64,000 nucleotides of DNA from Blastococcus sp. (GTDB lineage: Bacteria > Actinomycetota > Actinomycetes > Mycobacteriales > Geodermatophilaceae): the NCBI GenBank assembly GCA_025965695.1, contig JAOPWM010000133.1, forward strand, positions 1 through 64,000, written 5' to 3'. The translations under genes were made by a program, and so were the position numbers. Positions within the stretch are counted from its first letter, which is position 1, and every line of letters starts with the position of its first letter. Below, in pieces: positions 50,037 through 58,211 of the stretch. The notes under the pieces were generated by a model that did no database searches, was not told the origin of the DNA, and worked only from the letters and a program-made list of their open reading frames with translations.

Positions 50037-50681
50037 TCAGATCCCCAGGGACACGGCGGCGCCGATACCGATCAGCGAAGCGCTGAGGAGTCGCTCGAGC
50101 CAGAACTCGACAGGGGGACGCCGGAGCCAGCCGAGGGCGGCGTCGGCAAGCCGCGCCAGGACGAGCAGCCACGTCAGTGCCACGGCGATGTCGATCGCAC
50201 ACAGCACGACGGAGTAGCCGAGCACCGGCTCGCCCGGGGGAATGAACTGCGGCAGCACCGCCACGTAGAACAGCGCGATCTTGGGGTTCAGCAGATCGCT
50301 GAGGCACCCCGCAGCGAACGCGTTCCTGGGGTTCCCCGTCCGCGGCACCTGGCTCCGCCCATCGTCCCGCCACGGCCGGCAGTCGGGCCGGCTTCGTCCG
50401 CGGAACTGCGCAACGAAGCCCGCGACACCGAGCGTCACGAGGTAGACCGCGCCGGCCGAGCGGATCAGGTCGTACGCCAGGCCCGACCGGGAGATCACCG
50501 CGGCCAGTCCGATGGCGGTGACGCTCCCCCACACCAGGGTGCCGACGGCAACGCCGGCAGCGGCGGCCGTTCCGCAGCGGGAGCCGCACCCCACCGTGTA
50601 GCGCAGCACCAGGACGTCGTCCGGCCCGGGGGTCGCCGACAGGGCCACGGTCAGGACGAGGAAGCCCACGAGGTTGCTCAC
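50037..50681 (-). CDS. LysE/RhtB-family amino acid exporter
   Basis: A 214-residue membrane protein of about six helices beginning MSNLVGFLVLTVALSATPGPD, the family signature (ATPGPD). It continues with GSRCGTAAAAGVAVGTLVWG and FAAGCLSDLLNPKIALFYVAVLPQF (the NPK motif). The GTG at 50681 has GGGGAGGGG seven bases upstream, which rules out the much longer open frame. It is divergent from the Rieske remnant. Substrate could be any small amino acid or analogue. Confidence 0.88.
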   Translation of the reverse strand: MSNLVGFLVLTVALSATPGPDDVLVLRYTVGCGSRCGTAAAAGVAVGTLVWGSVTAIGLAAVISRSGLAYDLIRSAGAVYLVTLGVAGFVAQFRGRSRPDCRPWRDDGRSQVPRTGNPRNAFAAGCLSDLLNPKIALFYVAVLPQFIPPGEPVLGYSVVLCAIDIAVALTWLLVLARLADAALGWLRRPPVEFWLERLLSASLIGIGAAVSLGI

Positions 50682-50778
50682 CGGTCCACCCCTCCCCGGG
50701 CCACGCCACCAGGAGCGCCGCCCCCTGGAGAGAGGCGCCTCGGCGCACGCGGGATGCCTCGGCCACGAATGAGGTCCG

Positions 50779-51029
50779 CCCGGCGGGGGCGTCGTCCTCC
50801 GCGACGACATCGTGCGGACCCGGCCTCCACCGGTGACCTCCACGGGGTTTCCGCGGTGTGCACGCATCAGGCCTGCACCGTCGACCCGGTGGCCGACGGG
50901 ACCGTCGACTGCCCGTGTCAGGGCAGCAGGTTCGACTCGAACCCCGGTGCGGTGCGGAACGGCCCCGCGTCGCGGCCCCTGCCGCCCATCACGGTGACCG
51001 TCCGAGCCGGGAGCGTCTACGTGTGGTGA
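50779..51029 (+). pseudogene. Rieske [2Fe-2S] protein, C-terminal remnant with frameshift
   Basis: From 50779 one frame reads PGGGVVLRDDIVRTRP. After a one-base shift near 50830 another reads DLHGVSAVCTHQACTVDPVA and then DGTVDCPCQGSRFD, NGPASRPLPPITVTVRAGSV, to a TGA at 51029. This is the C-terminal cluster domain of an actinobacterial Rieske protein. Box 1 (CTHQ) is intact. Box 2 reads CPCQGS, with the cluster-ligand His replaced by Gln (normally CPCHGS). The Tat-type N-terminus is absent. Loss of a ligand plus a frameshift argues for decay. Confidence 0.65.
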
Positions 51030-52030
51030 CGCCGCTGGCCTGACTGATCGCGGCTGCGCCGACGCTGCTGTGGCTGCTGTCCACCGGCTTCGCCGTCGGC
51101 ATCCTGACCGCCCTGGGCTGACCGCTGCCCGTCGCCGGCGGCTGCCACCGGCGATCGCGCGTCCGGCCGGGTCCGCTGCTCGCCGGTGCGGGCGAGCACG
51201 ACGACGCCGACGGCGGCGACGACGGCGGCCGGGAGCCAGACGACGGCGTGGCCGGGTTCGAGCCGCTCCCCCAGCAGCAGTCGCGCCGCCGGTACCGCGG
51301 CGAGCGGGTCGAGCAGGATGAGGGCCGGCAGCGACCAGGCCAGCGAGCCGCGCGCGTAGGCCTGCTGCCCGCCCAGCACGGCGACCACGGCCACGACGAC
51401 GGCTCCCCAGACCGCGACGCCGGCGAAGGCGTGCACCCAGCCGCCCTCCCGGAGGCTCCGGATCCCGATGGAGATGAGCACGGCGCCGATACCCGCGGCG
51501 ATCCCGGCTGCGGCCCCGCACGCGAGCGCTCCGTGGGCGCCGTGCCCGAAGAGGGTGGCCCCGGCGACGAGGGCGACGGAGAGGACGACCGCGAGGACGA
51601 CCTCGAGCGAGGACGGCGGGACCTCGAGGGCACCGCGGGCCGGCTGGGCGGTGAGCAGGAAGACCGCCAGGCCACCGGTCGTCAGCGCGGCGCCGAACAG
51701 TTCCAGCCGCAGCGGGGCCTGCCGGTTGCGGATCGCCCGCAGCCCGAGGGCCACGACCAGGGCCACCGCGAGCATCGGCTGCACCACCGCGACCGGCGCC
51801 ACCGCCAGGGCCGCCACCTGCGACGCGGTGCCGAGCATGGTGGCGGCCTGGCCCAGCATCCACCGGCGCCGTCTCACCAGGAGGCGCAGGCTCAGCCCGC
51901 CGGCCGACGTGCTGCGTTCGGCCGCCTCGTGCTGCAGGACCGCACCCACCGCGAACAGCATCGCTGCCAGCGTCGCCAGCAGCAGGCCTGCACCGGGGGC
52001 ACCCGACCGTGCGTGCGCCAGCTCGTGCAT
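51017..52030 (-). CDS. DMT/EamA-superfamily multi-helix membrane protein
   Basis: A 337-residue protein with about nine to ten hydrophobic helices: GLLLATLAAMLFAVGAVLQ, QVAALAVAPVAVVQPMLAVA, AGGIAVFL-type segments and PAAVVAAVGVVVLARTG. A hydrophilic Gln/Arg-rich tail of about 40 residues follows (SAQGGQDADGEAGGQQPQQR). The ATG at 52030 is preferred; a GTG at 52078 would add 16 residues. It is a second protein of the kind encoded at 33783-34661. Its 3' end overlaps the end of the Rieske remnant. Substrate unknown. Confidence 0.8.
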   Translation of the reverse strand: MHELAHARSGAPGAGLLLATLAAMLFAVGAVLQHEAAERSTSAGGLSLRLLVRRRRWMLGQAATMLGTASQVAALAVAPVAVVQPMLAVALVVALGLRAIRNRQAPLRLELFGAALTTGGLAVFLLTAQPARGALEVPPSSLEVVLAVVLSVALVAGATLFGHGAHGALACGAAAGIAAGIGAVLISIGIRSLREGGWVHAFAGVAVWGAVVVAVVAVLGGQQAYARGSLAWSLPALILLDPLAAVPAARLLLGERLEPGHAVVWLPAAVVAAVGVVVLARTGEQRTRPDARSPVAAAGDGQRSAQGGQDADGEAGGQQPQQRRRSRDQSGQRRHHT

Positions 52031-52137
52031 GCCATCAGGTTGCCCTACGGGTGCCTCCCCCCGACAGGGACGGACCACCGATCTGCTGCGGATGACACGC
52101 CCGGGCGCGCGTCGCTGGCCTCACATCGGGTAGAACG

Positions 52138-52165
52138 GGTCACGCGAGACAAGCGGAACGTGACC
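52138..52165. promoter_or_regulatory. inverted repeat upstream of the flavohemoglobin gene
   Basis: GGTCACG (52138-52144) and CGTGACC (52159-52165) are perfect 7-base arms 14 bases apart, ending 39 bases before the GTG of the flavohemoglobin gene. Position and symmetry suit an operator for a dimeric regulator. It does not resemble a known NsrR site closely enough to name it. Confidence 0.45.
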
Positions 52166-52204
52166 GCTGCCAGCGGGGGGCTAGTCGACTGGCAAGGAGA
52201 CCAC

Positions 52205-53458
52205 GTGCTTTCCGACAGATCCCGACCCGTGATCGAGGCGACGCTTCCCGTCGTCGCGGCGAACATCGAGGACATCGCGACGCGCTTCTACAGCCACCTG
52301 TTCAGCGCACACCCCGAACTGCTCGACGGCGTCTTCAACCGCGGCAACCAGGCCGAGAAGACCCAGCAGCTGGCCCTCGCCGGGTCGGTCGCGGTCTTCG
52401 CCAGCTCCCTGGTGCAGGTGCCCGAGCAGGTGCCCGAGCGCCTGCTCTCCCGGATCGCGCACAAGCATGCGTCCCTCGGGATCACGCCGGCGCAGTACGA
52501 CGTCGTCCACGACAACCTGTTCTGGGCGATCGTCGACGTGCTCGGCGACGCCGTCACGCCCGAGGTCGCCGCTGCGTGGGACGAGGTCTACTGGCTGATG
52601 GCCTACGCGCTGATCAACCAGGAGCGCGGCCTCTACAGCGCCCGTGGCGTGCGGCCGGAGACGGTCTGGCGCGAGTGGGAGGTCGCCGAGCGGATCCAGG
52701 AGACCGAGGACGTCGTGACGTTCCGGGTGCGACGGACCGACGACCGGCTCGTGAAGACCTCGCTGCCCGGCCAGTACGTGACCGTGCAGGTGCCGGTGCC
52801 CGACGACGTGCGTCAGCCCCGGCAGTACAGCCTGACCCGGGCCGACGACGGGGAGCACCGCGAGTTCGCGGTCAAGCGCGTACGCGGGGAGGACGGCAAG
52901 CCGGACGGTGAGGTGTCGAGCCTGCTCTTCGCGACGGTGCAGGTCGGTGACCGGCTGACGATGTCGCTGCCCTTCGGGGACGTCGTCCTCGACGACTCCC
53001 GCCCGGTCGTGTTCGCCAGCGCCGGTATCGGGGTCGCCCCGATGGCGGGCATGCTCTCCCACCTGGTGGCCGCGGGGTCGCGCCTGCCGATCACGTTCCT
53101 GCACGCAGACCTCGACGAGGCGTCCTTCGCCCTCCGCCGCCAGGTGCTCGACGACGTCCGGGCGCTGCCCGGGGCGACGGCGCACGTCTGGTACGAGCAC
53201 GGCGCGGAGAGCACGCTGCCGGTCGAGGTGCATGCGGGCCGGATGGACCTCGACGACGTCAAGCTGCCGTCCGACGCCACCTACTACCTGTGCGGTCCGT
53301 TGCCCTTCATGCAAGCGGTCCGCAGCGCCCTCATCGAGCAGGGGGTGGCACCCCGCGACATCCAGTACGAGGTGTTCGGCCCCGACCTCTGGCAGGCCGA
53401 CCTCGTCACCGAGGAGACCCCTGGCGCTGGCGACCGGAGCACCCAGGCACCCCACTGA
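52205..53458 (+). CDS. hmp: flavohemoglobin / nitric oxide dioxygenase
   Basis: A 417-residue three-domain protein. The globin domain (about 1-140) has proximal His88 in AHKHASLGI and WDEVYWLMAYALI. The FAD domain (about 155-265) has PGQYVTVQV and RQYSLTRADD. The NAD domain (about 270-400) has FASAGIGVAPM and LCGPLPFMQAV, ending in YEVFGPD. All functional motifs of Hmp are present, so it should oxidise NO to nitrate using O2 and NAD(P)H. The GTG at 52205 has AAGGAG six bases upstream. It is the first of three closely spaced genes; the inverted repeat upstream may mediate NO- or oxygen-dependent control. Confidence 0.92.
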   Translation: MLSDRSRPVIEATLPVVAANIEDIATRFYSHLFSAHPELLDGVFNRGNQAEKTQQLALAGSVAVFASSLVQVPEQVPERLLSRIAHKHASLGITPAQYDVVHDNLFWAIVDVLGDAVTPEVAAAWDEVYWLMAYALINQERGLYSARGVRPETVWREWEVAERIQETEDVVTFRVRRTDDRLVKTSLPGQYVTVQVPVPDDVRQPRQYSLTRADDGEHREFAVKRVRGEDGKPDGEVSSLLFATVQVGDRLTMSLPFGDVVLDDSRPVVFASAGIGVAPMAGMLSHLVAAGSRLPITFLHADLDEASFALRRQVLDDVRALPGATAHVWYEHGAESTLPVEVHAGRMDLDDVKLPSDATYYLCGPLPFMQAVRSALIEQGVAPRDIQYEVFGPDLWQADLVTEETPGAGDRSTQAPH

Positions 53459-53541
53459 GGTCGGCCGCCCCGTCGACCGTTCCGACCCGGCGGGCACCAC
53501 CCCGGCACCGGCCGGACGACCATCTACCGAGGAGAACGCTC

Positions 53542-54681
53542 GTGGACATTCCCGCGATGCGGGCCAACTTCGCCAAGTCCGCCGCGACCGGGGACGAGGC
53601 CCCGCTGTACTTCTACTCGCACCTGTTCCTCAGCCATCCGGAGACCCGCCAGCTGTTCCCGGTGTCGATGGCGCACCAGCGCGACCGGCTGTTCGCGGCC
53701 CTCGGCGACGTCGTGGCCCGGGTCGACGACCTCGAGGCGCTGGTACCGATCCTCCAGCAGCTCGGCCGCGACCACCGCAAGTTCGGAACGCTCGCGGCGC
53801 ACTACCCGGCCGTGGGCGGCAGCCTGCTCGCAACGCTGGAGCACTTCGACGACGAGTGGTCCCCCGAGCTGGCCAAGGACTGGACCGAGGCCTACACCCT
53901 GGTCGCCGAGGTCATGATCGAAGCGGCCGAGGAGGCTGCTGAGCAGCCGCCGTGGTGGGAGGCGGACGTGGTGGCCCACGAGCGCCGCACCATCGATGTC
54001 GGCGTCCTGCAGGTGCGCCCGCGTAAGCGCTACGACTACCTGCCGGGTCAGTCGGTCTCCCTCGAGACCGACCTGCGCCCGCGCCTCTGGCGCTACTACT
54101 CCCCCGCCAACGCACCGCGCCCGGACGGCCTCCTGGAGATCCACGTCAAGGCGCGGGACGGCGGCCCCGTCAGCTCGGCGCTGGTTCGCCGGGTCGGGGT
54201 CGGTGACGTGCTCCGTCTCGGACCCCCCATGGGGCACCTCGCCCTGGACCGCGAGAGCGACCGTGACCTCCTGCTGGTCGCCGGCGGCATGGGACTGGCG
54301 CCGTTGAAGGCCCTGATCGATCAGGTGGTGCGCAATGGACCGGCCCGACGGGTGGACCTGTTCGCCGGGTTCCGCACCGAGGACCAGATCTACGACCGCG
54401 CGGACCTGCAGCGCCTCGAGCGGGAGAACCCCTGGCTGACCGTTACGCTCGTCGTCTCCGAGGACAAGCTCTCCTCCCTGGAGCACGGGGACGTCGGTGA
54501 CGTCGTCCTGCGCAACGGCCCGTGGCTCAGCCGGGAGGTGTTCGTGGCCGGCCCCGCCGTGATGGTGGACGACACGGTGACCCGGCTCGTCCAGCACGGC
54601 GTACCGAGACAACGGATATCCAGCGAGGTCTTCGCCCCCAGCCGACCGGGGCCCAGTGTTGACGGAGAGGTGACCGAATGA
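53542..54681 (+). CDS. globin domain FAD-binding oxidoreductase (actinobacterial flavohemoglobin-like)
   Basis: A 379-residue second globin-reductase fusion, clearly different from the preceding Hmp. The globin domain (about 1-130) has proximal His78 in LGRDHRKFGTLAAHYPAVG. The linker (about 135-145) is acidic and carries PPWWEA. The FAD domain has LPGQSVSLET and RLWRYYSPANAP. The NAD domain has LLLVAGGMGLAPLKALID and VFVAGPAVMVDDTV. The Hmp-type CGP motif is replaced by VAGPAVM. It starts with GTG 53542 (GAGGAG upstream), 84 bases after hmp. Its stop overlaps the DivIVA start (ATGA). The physiological ligand may be O2 or NO; not determinable here. Confidence 0.9.
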   Translation: MDIPAMRANFAKSAATGDEAPLYFYSHLFLSHPETRQLFPVSMAHQRDRLFAALGDVVARVDDLEALVPILQQLGRDHRKFGTLAAHYPAVGGSLLATLEHFDDEWSPELAKDWTEAYTLVAEVMIEAAEEAAEQPPWWEADVVAHERRTIDVGVLQVRPRKRYDYLPGQSVSLETDLRPRLWRYYSPANAPRPDGLLEIHVKARDGGPVSSALVRRVGVGDVLRLGPPMGHLALDRESDRDLLLVAGGMGLAPLKALIDQVVRNGPARRVDLFAGFRTEDQIYDRADLQRLERENPWLTVTLVVSEDKLSSLEHGDVGDVVLRNGPWLSREVFVAGPAVMVDDTVTRLVQHGVPRQRISSEVFAPSRPGPSVDGEVTE

Positions 54682-55412
54682 CCACCGAGCATGACGCGTC
54701 CGCGACCGACGACCGGAGTTTCACACCGGCCGACTTGCAGCACGTGCAGTTCGCCCGTGCCTCCATGCTGCGTCCCGGCTACGTCGACTCGGAGGTGGAC
54801 CGGGTCCTGAGCCGCGTCGCCGAGGAGCTCGGCCGCCTCTACGCGGAGAAGGCGGCGTTGCGGGACGAGGTGCGGTCCCTGCGGGCCCAGGTCGACGGCG
54901 TCGTGACCCCCGTGGCGCCCAGCGAGCAGGCTGTGCGCATCCTGTCCGTCGCTCAGCAGACCGCGGACAACTACGTCGCGGAGGCGGAGGAGTTCAGCCG
55001 CCAGGTGACCAGTGAGGCCCGGAGCGAGTACGAGGAGCAGGTCCGCCAGGCCCGGGAGAACGCGGGGGCGATCATCCAGGCGGCCCAGGAGGCCGCCGCC
55101 CAGCTCTCCAGCGGGGCGCCGCGCGCGGACGCGACCGGTCAGCGCAGTGTCGAGGAGCTGCAGGAGCAGGTCGCCTACCTCAAGGCCTTCGCGCAGGCCT
55201 GCAGAGTCCAGCTGCGCTCGTACCTGGAGGCGCTGATCGGCGACGTGGAGACCGAGTGGGGGCGCGCCGACCCTGCCGCGCTGCCGCAGGCGCCGCAACG
55301 CCCTCCAGCCCAGCGCGCAGGGACGACGTTCGAAGCCAACACCGCCGGGGAGCCGCCGCCGGAAGACGCGGACGACCTCTCGGCGACTGCGGGGTCCCGG
55401 TCCGCGACCTGA
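54678..55412 (+). CDS. DivIVA domain-containing protein
   Basis: A 244-residue coiled-coil protein. The N-terminal DivIVA lipid-binding segment is FTPADLQHVQFARASMLRPG followed by YVDSEVDRVLSRVAEEL. Long heptad-rich helices follow (about 45-75, 90-150 and 160-195), then a Pro/Ala-rich disordered tail (about 200-244). It is not the essential Wag31, whose genes sit beside division loci, but a shorter paralogue. The ATG overlaps the stop of the globin gene by 4 bases, so translation is coupled. The link to two hemoproteins is unexpected. Confidence 0.87.
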   Translation: MTTEHDASATDDRSFTPADLQHVQFARASMLRPGYVDSEVDRVLSRVAEELGRLYAEKAALRDEVRSLRAQVDGVVTPVAPSEQAVRILSVAQQTADNYVAEAEEFSRQVTSEARSEYEEQVRQARENAGAIIQAAQEAAAQLSSGAPRADATGQRSVEELQEQVAYLKAFAQACRVQLRSYLEALIGDVETEWGRADPAALPQAPQRPPAQRAGTTFEANTAGEPPPEDADDLSATAGSRSAT

Positions 55413-55452
55413 GGCCTGTGCCCTGGCGACCCGTATCCGGGCACAAGGGCCT
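55412..55452 (+). terminator. bulged stem-loop after the globin/DivIVA operon
   Basis: AGGCCTGTGCCC (55412-55423) pairs with GGGCACAAGGGCCT (55439-55452), leaving a two-base bulge and a 15-base loop. It starts at the last base of the DivIVA stop codon and lies before the ABC transporter operon. Confidence 0.55.
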
Positions 55453-55499
55453 TACATCGCCCGGGCGGCGGTCGTAACCTCCGCCGCGGGGTGAGTCAT

Positions 55500-56534
55500 A
55501 TGACGACGGGGTCGATCGGTCATCCGTCGCGCGGTCGCGACGGACGCCGGCAGTCCGCATCGCTCGCGCTGACGGCCGTCGTGGTGCTCGCACTCGGGGC
55601 CTGCGGCGGTAAGAGCAGCGGAAGCGAGAGCGGAAGCGGGCAGTCCCAGGCGCTGACGCTCTACACCTGCGTCAACGACGCGACGATCCAGCCCGTCATC
55701 GCGGCCTTCGAGAAGGCCGAGTCCGGTAGCCACGTCGACCTGTTCCGCGCACCCACGGGTGAACTGAACGCGCGGGTGGCAGCCGACGCGCGGTCAGGGG
55801 GGCTTCGTGCCGACGTCGTCTGGGGGTGCGATCCGCTCACCGTGCAGGCATTCGTCGACCAGGGGCTGGTCGGCGGCTGGACGCCGCCGGACGCCGACGC
55901 CGTCCCCGCCGAGTTCCGTACCGACGACTACGTCGGCGCGCATGTGCTCTACATGGTGGCCGTGCACCGCACCGACGTCCCGGCGCCGCGGACCTGGGCG
56001 GACCTGGCCGGTCCGGGCTACACCGCCCTGGCCGTGCCCGACCCCTCCGTGGCCGCCTCCGCACTCGGCACGCTCGGCTACTTCGCCGCGGACCCCGCGT
56101 ACGGCGTGGACTTCTACCGGAGCCTCAAGGACCACGGTGCCGTGCAGGTGAGCACGCCCGACAACGTGACCACCGGCGTCGCCCAGGGCGTCTACGACGC
56201 GGGCATCACCACCGCTTCGTCGGCGTACGCCGCGAAGGACGACGGCTCGCCCGTGGACGTCGTGTGGCCGGAGCCCGGCGCGGTCGCGATCTACGGTCCG
56301 ATCGCGCTGGCCACGCACAGCGCCGACTCCGGGGCGGCCAAGGCGTTCATCTCCTTCGTCGTGAGCAAGGAGGGGCAGACCGTGCTGGGCGGAGCCGGCT
56401 CCTACCCGACGCTGCCGGGCGTCGGCGGGCCCACCGTCCCCGCCGGCGCCCCCGTCGTCTCCCCCGACTGGGCGGCGATCGGCGCCGACAAAGCCAGCAT
56501 CCTGGCCGACTACCAGCAGGTCTTCGGCGGCTGA
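55500..56534 (+). CDS. ABC transporter substrate-binding lipoprotein (iron/Fe3+-type)
   Basis: A 344-residue periplasmic-binding-protein-like lipoprotein. The signal peptide ends in the lipobox LGAC (Cys about residue 35), followed by a Gly/Ser linker. The mature part opens with ALTLYTCVNDATIQPVIAAFE and contains RADVVWGCDPLTVQAF and TWADLAGPGYTALAVPDPS, typical of the ferric iron/FbpA-type cluster. The ATG at 55500 is preferred over the GTG at 55491. The permease follows 3 bases after the stop. Substrate could be ferric iron or another small anion. Confidence 0.85.
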   Translation: MTTGSIGHPSRGRDGRRQSASLALTAVVVLALGACGGKSSGSESGSGQSQALTLYTCVNDATIQPVIAAFEKAESGSHVDLFRAPTGELNARVAADARSGGLRADVVWGCDPLTVQAFVDQGLVGGWTPPDADAVPAEFRTDDYVGAHVLYMVAVHRTDVPAPRTWADLAGPGYTALAVPDPSVAASALGTLGYFAADPAYGVDFYRSLKDHGAVQVSTPDNVTTGVAQGVYDAGITTASSAYAAKDDGSPVDVVWPEPGAVAIYGPIALATHSADSGAAKAFISFVVSKEGQTVLGGAGSYPTLPGVGGPTVPAGAPVVSPDWAAIGADKASILADYQQVFGG

Positions 56535-56537
56535 CCG

Positions 56538-58211
56538 ATGCGCCCCCGCGGCACGCCGACCGTGGTCCGGGCCGGCGTTCCGGTCCCGCTCGCCCTGCCG
56601 GTCGCCGTGCTCCTCGGCGTCCTCGTCGCCCTCCCCCTGCTACGCCTCGTCCAGGTGCTGTGGCAGGAAGGGGACCTCGCGGGGATCCTCGGCTCCCCCG
56701 GCCTGGGCACGGCGATCGGCCACACCGTCGTCCTCGCTGTCGCCGTCACGGTCACCGCCGTGCCGATCGGCGTCGCGCTGGCGCTGGCCCTGCGCCGACC
56801 CGACCTGCCCGGACGGGCGTTCTGGCGGGCCGCCGTGCTCCTGCCGGTGGTCGTGCCCGACTTCGTCCTCGGCTACAGCTGGACCCAGGCCTACGCCCGG
56901 GCCGGCTTCACCGACACCCTGCTCGGGCTGCACTGGGACGGCCTGCTCGGCCCCGTCGGCGTCTGGCTCGTCCTGGTGGTGAACGCGGCACCGCTGGCCT
57001 ACCTGGTCGTCGCCGTCGGGCTGGCCGCACGGTCGGAACCCGATCTGGAGCGCGCCGCCCGGGCGTCGGGCGCCGGCAGCACCACAGTCCTGGTCACCAT
57101 CACCCTCCGGCTGGTGTTGCCTGCGGTGGCGGCCGCCTCGGTGCTGGTGTTCGTCCTGACCCTCGGGACGTTCGCGATCCCGCAGGTGCTCGGCACACCT
57201 GCGGGCTTCCGCACGGTGACCACCCGGATCTACGCCGACCTCTCGATCGGGGGCGACCCGACCTCCTTCCTCGAGGCGGTGTCGCTCGCGCTGCTCCTCG
57301 TGCTCGTCGCGGTCGTCTGCGTGGCCCCGAGCGACGCCCTGCTCGGCCCCCGCCTCCGGAGTGCGCGGCCGGCCGACGCGCAGGGGCAGCAGAGCGTGCC
57401 GGGGGGGCGCGCGGCGCGCCGCGGCCAGGCCGTGGGCGTGGGCCTCTACCTGCTGCTGACCATGGCGGTTCCGCTGGCGGCGCTGGCGCTGTCGTCGGTC
57501 ACCCGAGCCCTCGGGGTGCCGCCGACGCCCGGCAACTGGACTCTCGACCACTTCCGGCAGGTGCTCACCGTCCGCACCGTGGAGGCCCTCGGTCGCAGCG
57601 TGGGCCTGGCCGTCGTCGCGGCATCGCTGCTCGTCCTCCTCGGCGGCCTGGTCGCGGTCGGCGAACGCCGCCGAGCCGGACGGGCGACGGCGACCCTGAT
57701 CACCCTCACGCTCGTCCTGCCGGGCTCCACCCTCGCGGTCGCACTGCTGATCACGTACGGGCGCTGGCTGTCGGGAACGCTGACCCTGATCCTGCTGGCC
57801 TATCTCGCCAAGCTGTGGGCCTTCGCGCACCGGCCGATCGCCGGCGCACTCGACCGGCTGCCTCCCGACGAACTGCACGCCGCGCGGGCGAGCGGGGCGG
57901 CCTTGCTCACCGCCGTCCGCACGGTGGCCCTGCGGCCGTTGGCGCCCGCCCTGCTCGGTGCGTGGCTGATCTGCTTCCTCACCGCCCTGCACGAGGTCAC
58001 GATGTCGAGCCTGCTCTACGGGCCGGGCAGCGAGACGTTGGCCGTGGTGGTGCTCAACAGCCAGGAGCTCGGCCGGATCGGACCGACGGCGGCCCTGTCC
58101 GTCGTCCTCACGGTGCTCGTGGCTGCGCCGGCGCTGCTGCTCTCACCGGTGGTCGGACGACTGCGCGTGCCACACGACGGTCCACGCGCCGAGGTGGCGC
58201 GTGTCGGCTGA
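56538..58211 (+). CDS. ABC transporter permease, two fused modules (iron-type)
   Basis: A 557-residue membrane protein with about 12 helices in two halves, each with a coupling EAA-like loop: LERAARASGAGSTTVLVTITL in the first half and LHAARASGAALLTAVRTVAL in the second. FbpB/AfuB-like permeases of ferric importers are fused in this way. It begins at ATG 56538, three bases after the binding-protein stop, and overlaps the ATPase start by 11 bases. Confidence 0.88.
   Translation: MRPRGTPTVVRAGVPVPLALPVAVLLGVLVALPLLRLVQVLWQEGDLAGILGSPGLGTAIGHTVVLAVAVTVTAVPIGVALALALRRPDLPGRAFWRAAVLLPVVVPDFVLGYSWTQAYARAGFTDTLLGLHWDGLLGPVGVWLVLVVNAAPLAYLVVAVGLAARSEPDLERAARASGAGSTTVLVTITLRLVLPAVAAASVLVFVLTLGTFAIPQVLGTPAGFRTVTTRIYADLSIGGDPTSFLEAVSLALLLVLVAVVCVAPSDALLGPRLRSARPADAQGQQSVPGGRAARRGQAVGVGLYLLLTMAVPLAALALSSVTRALGVPPTPGNWTLDHFRQVLTVRTVEALGRSVGLAVVAASLLVLLGGLVAVGERRRAGRATATLITLTLVLPGSTLAVALLITYGRWLSGTLTLILLAYLAKLWAFAHRPIAGALDRLPPDELHAARASGAALLTAVRTVALRPLAPALLGAWLICFLTALHEVTMSSLLYGPGSETLAVVVLNSQELGRIGPTAALSVVLTVLVAAPALLLSPVVGRLRVPHDGPRAEVARVG

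Noticed and set aside
49875-50780. Plus-strand frame leading into the Rieske remnant as one long gene
   Set aside because: Upstream of about 50779 the frame is the antisense of the LysE gene and has no family features. Only the Rieske segment is homologous.
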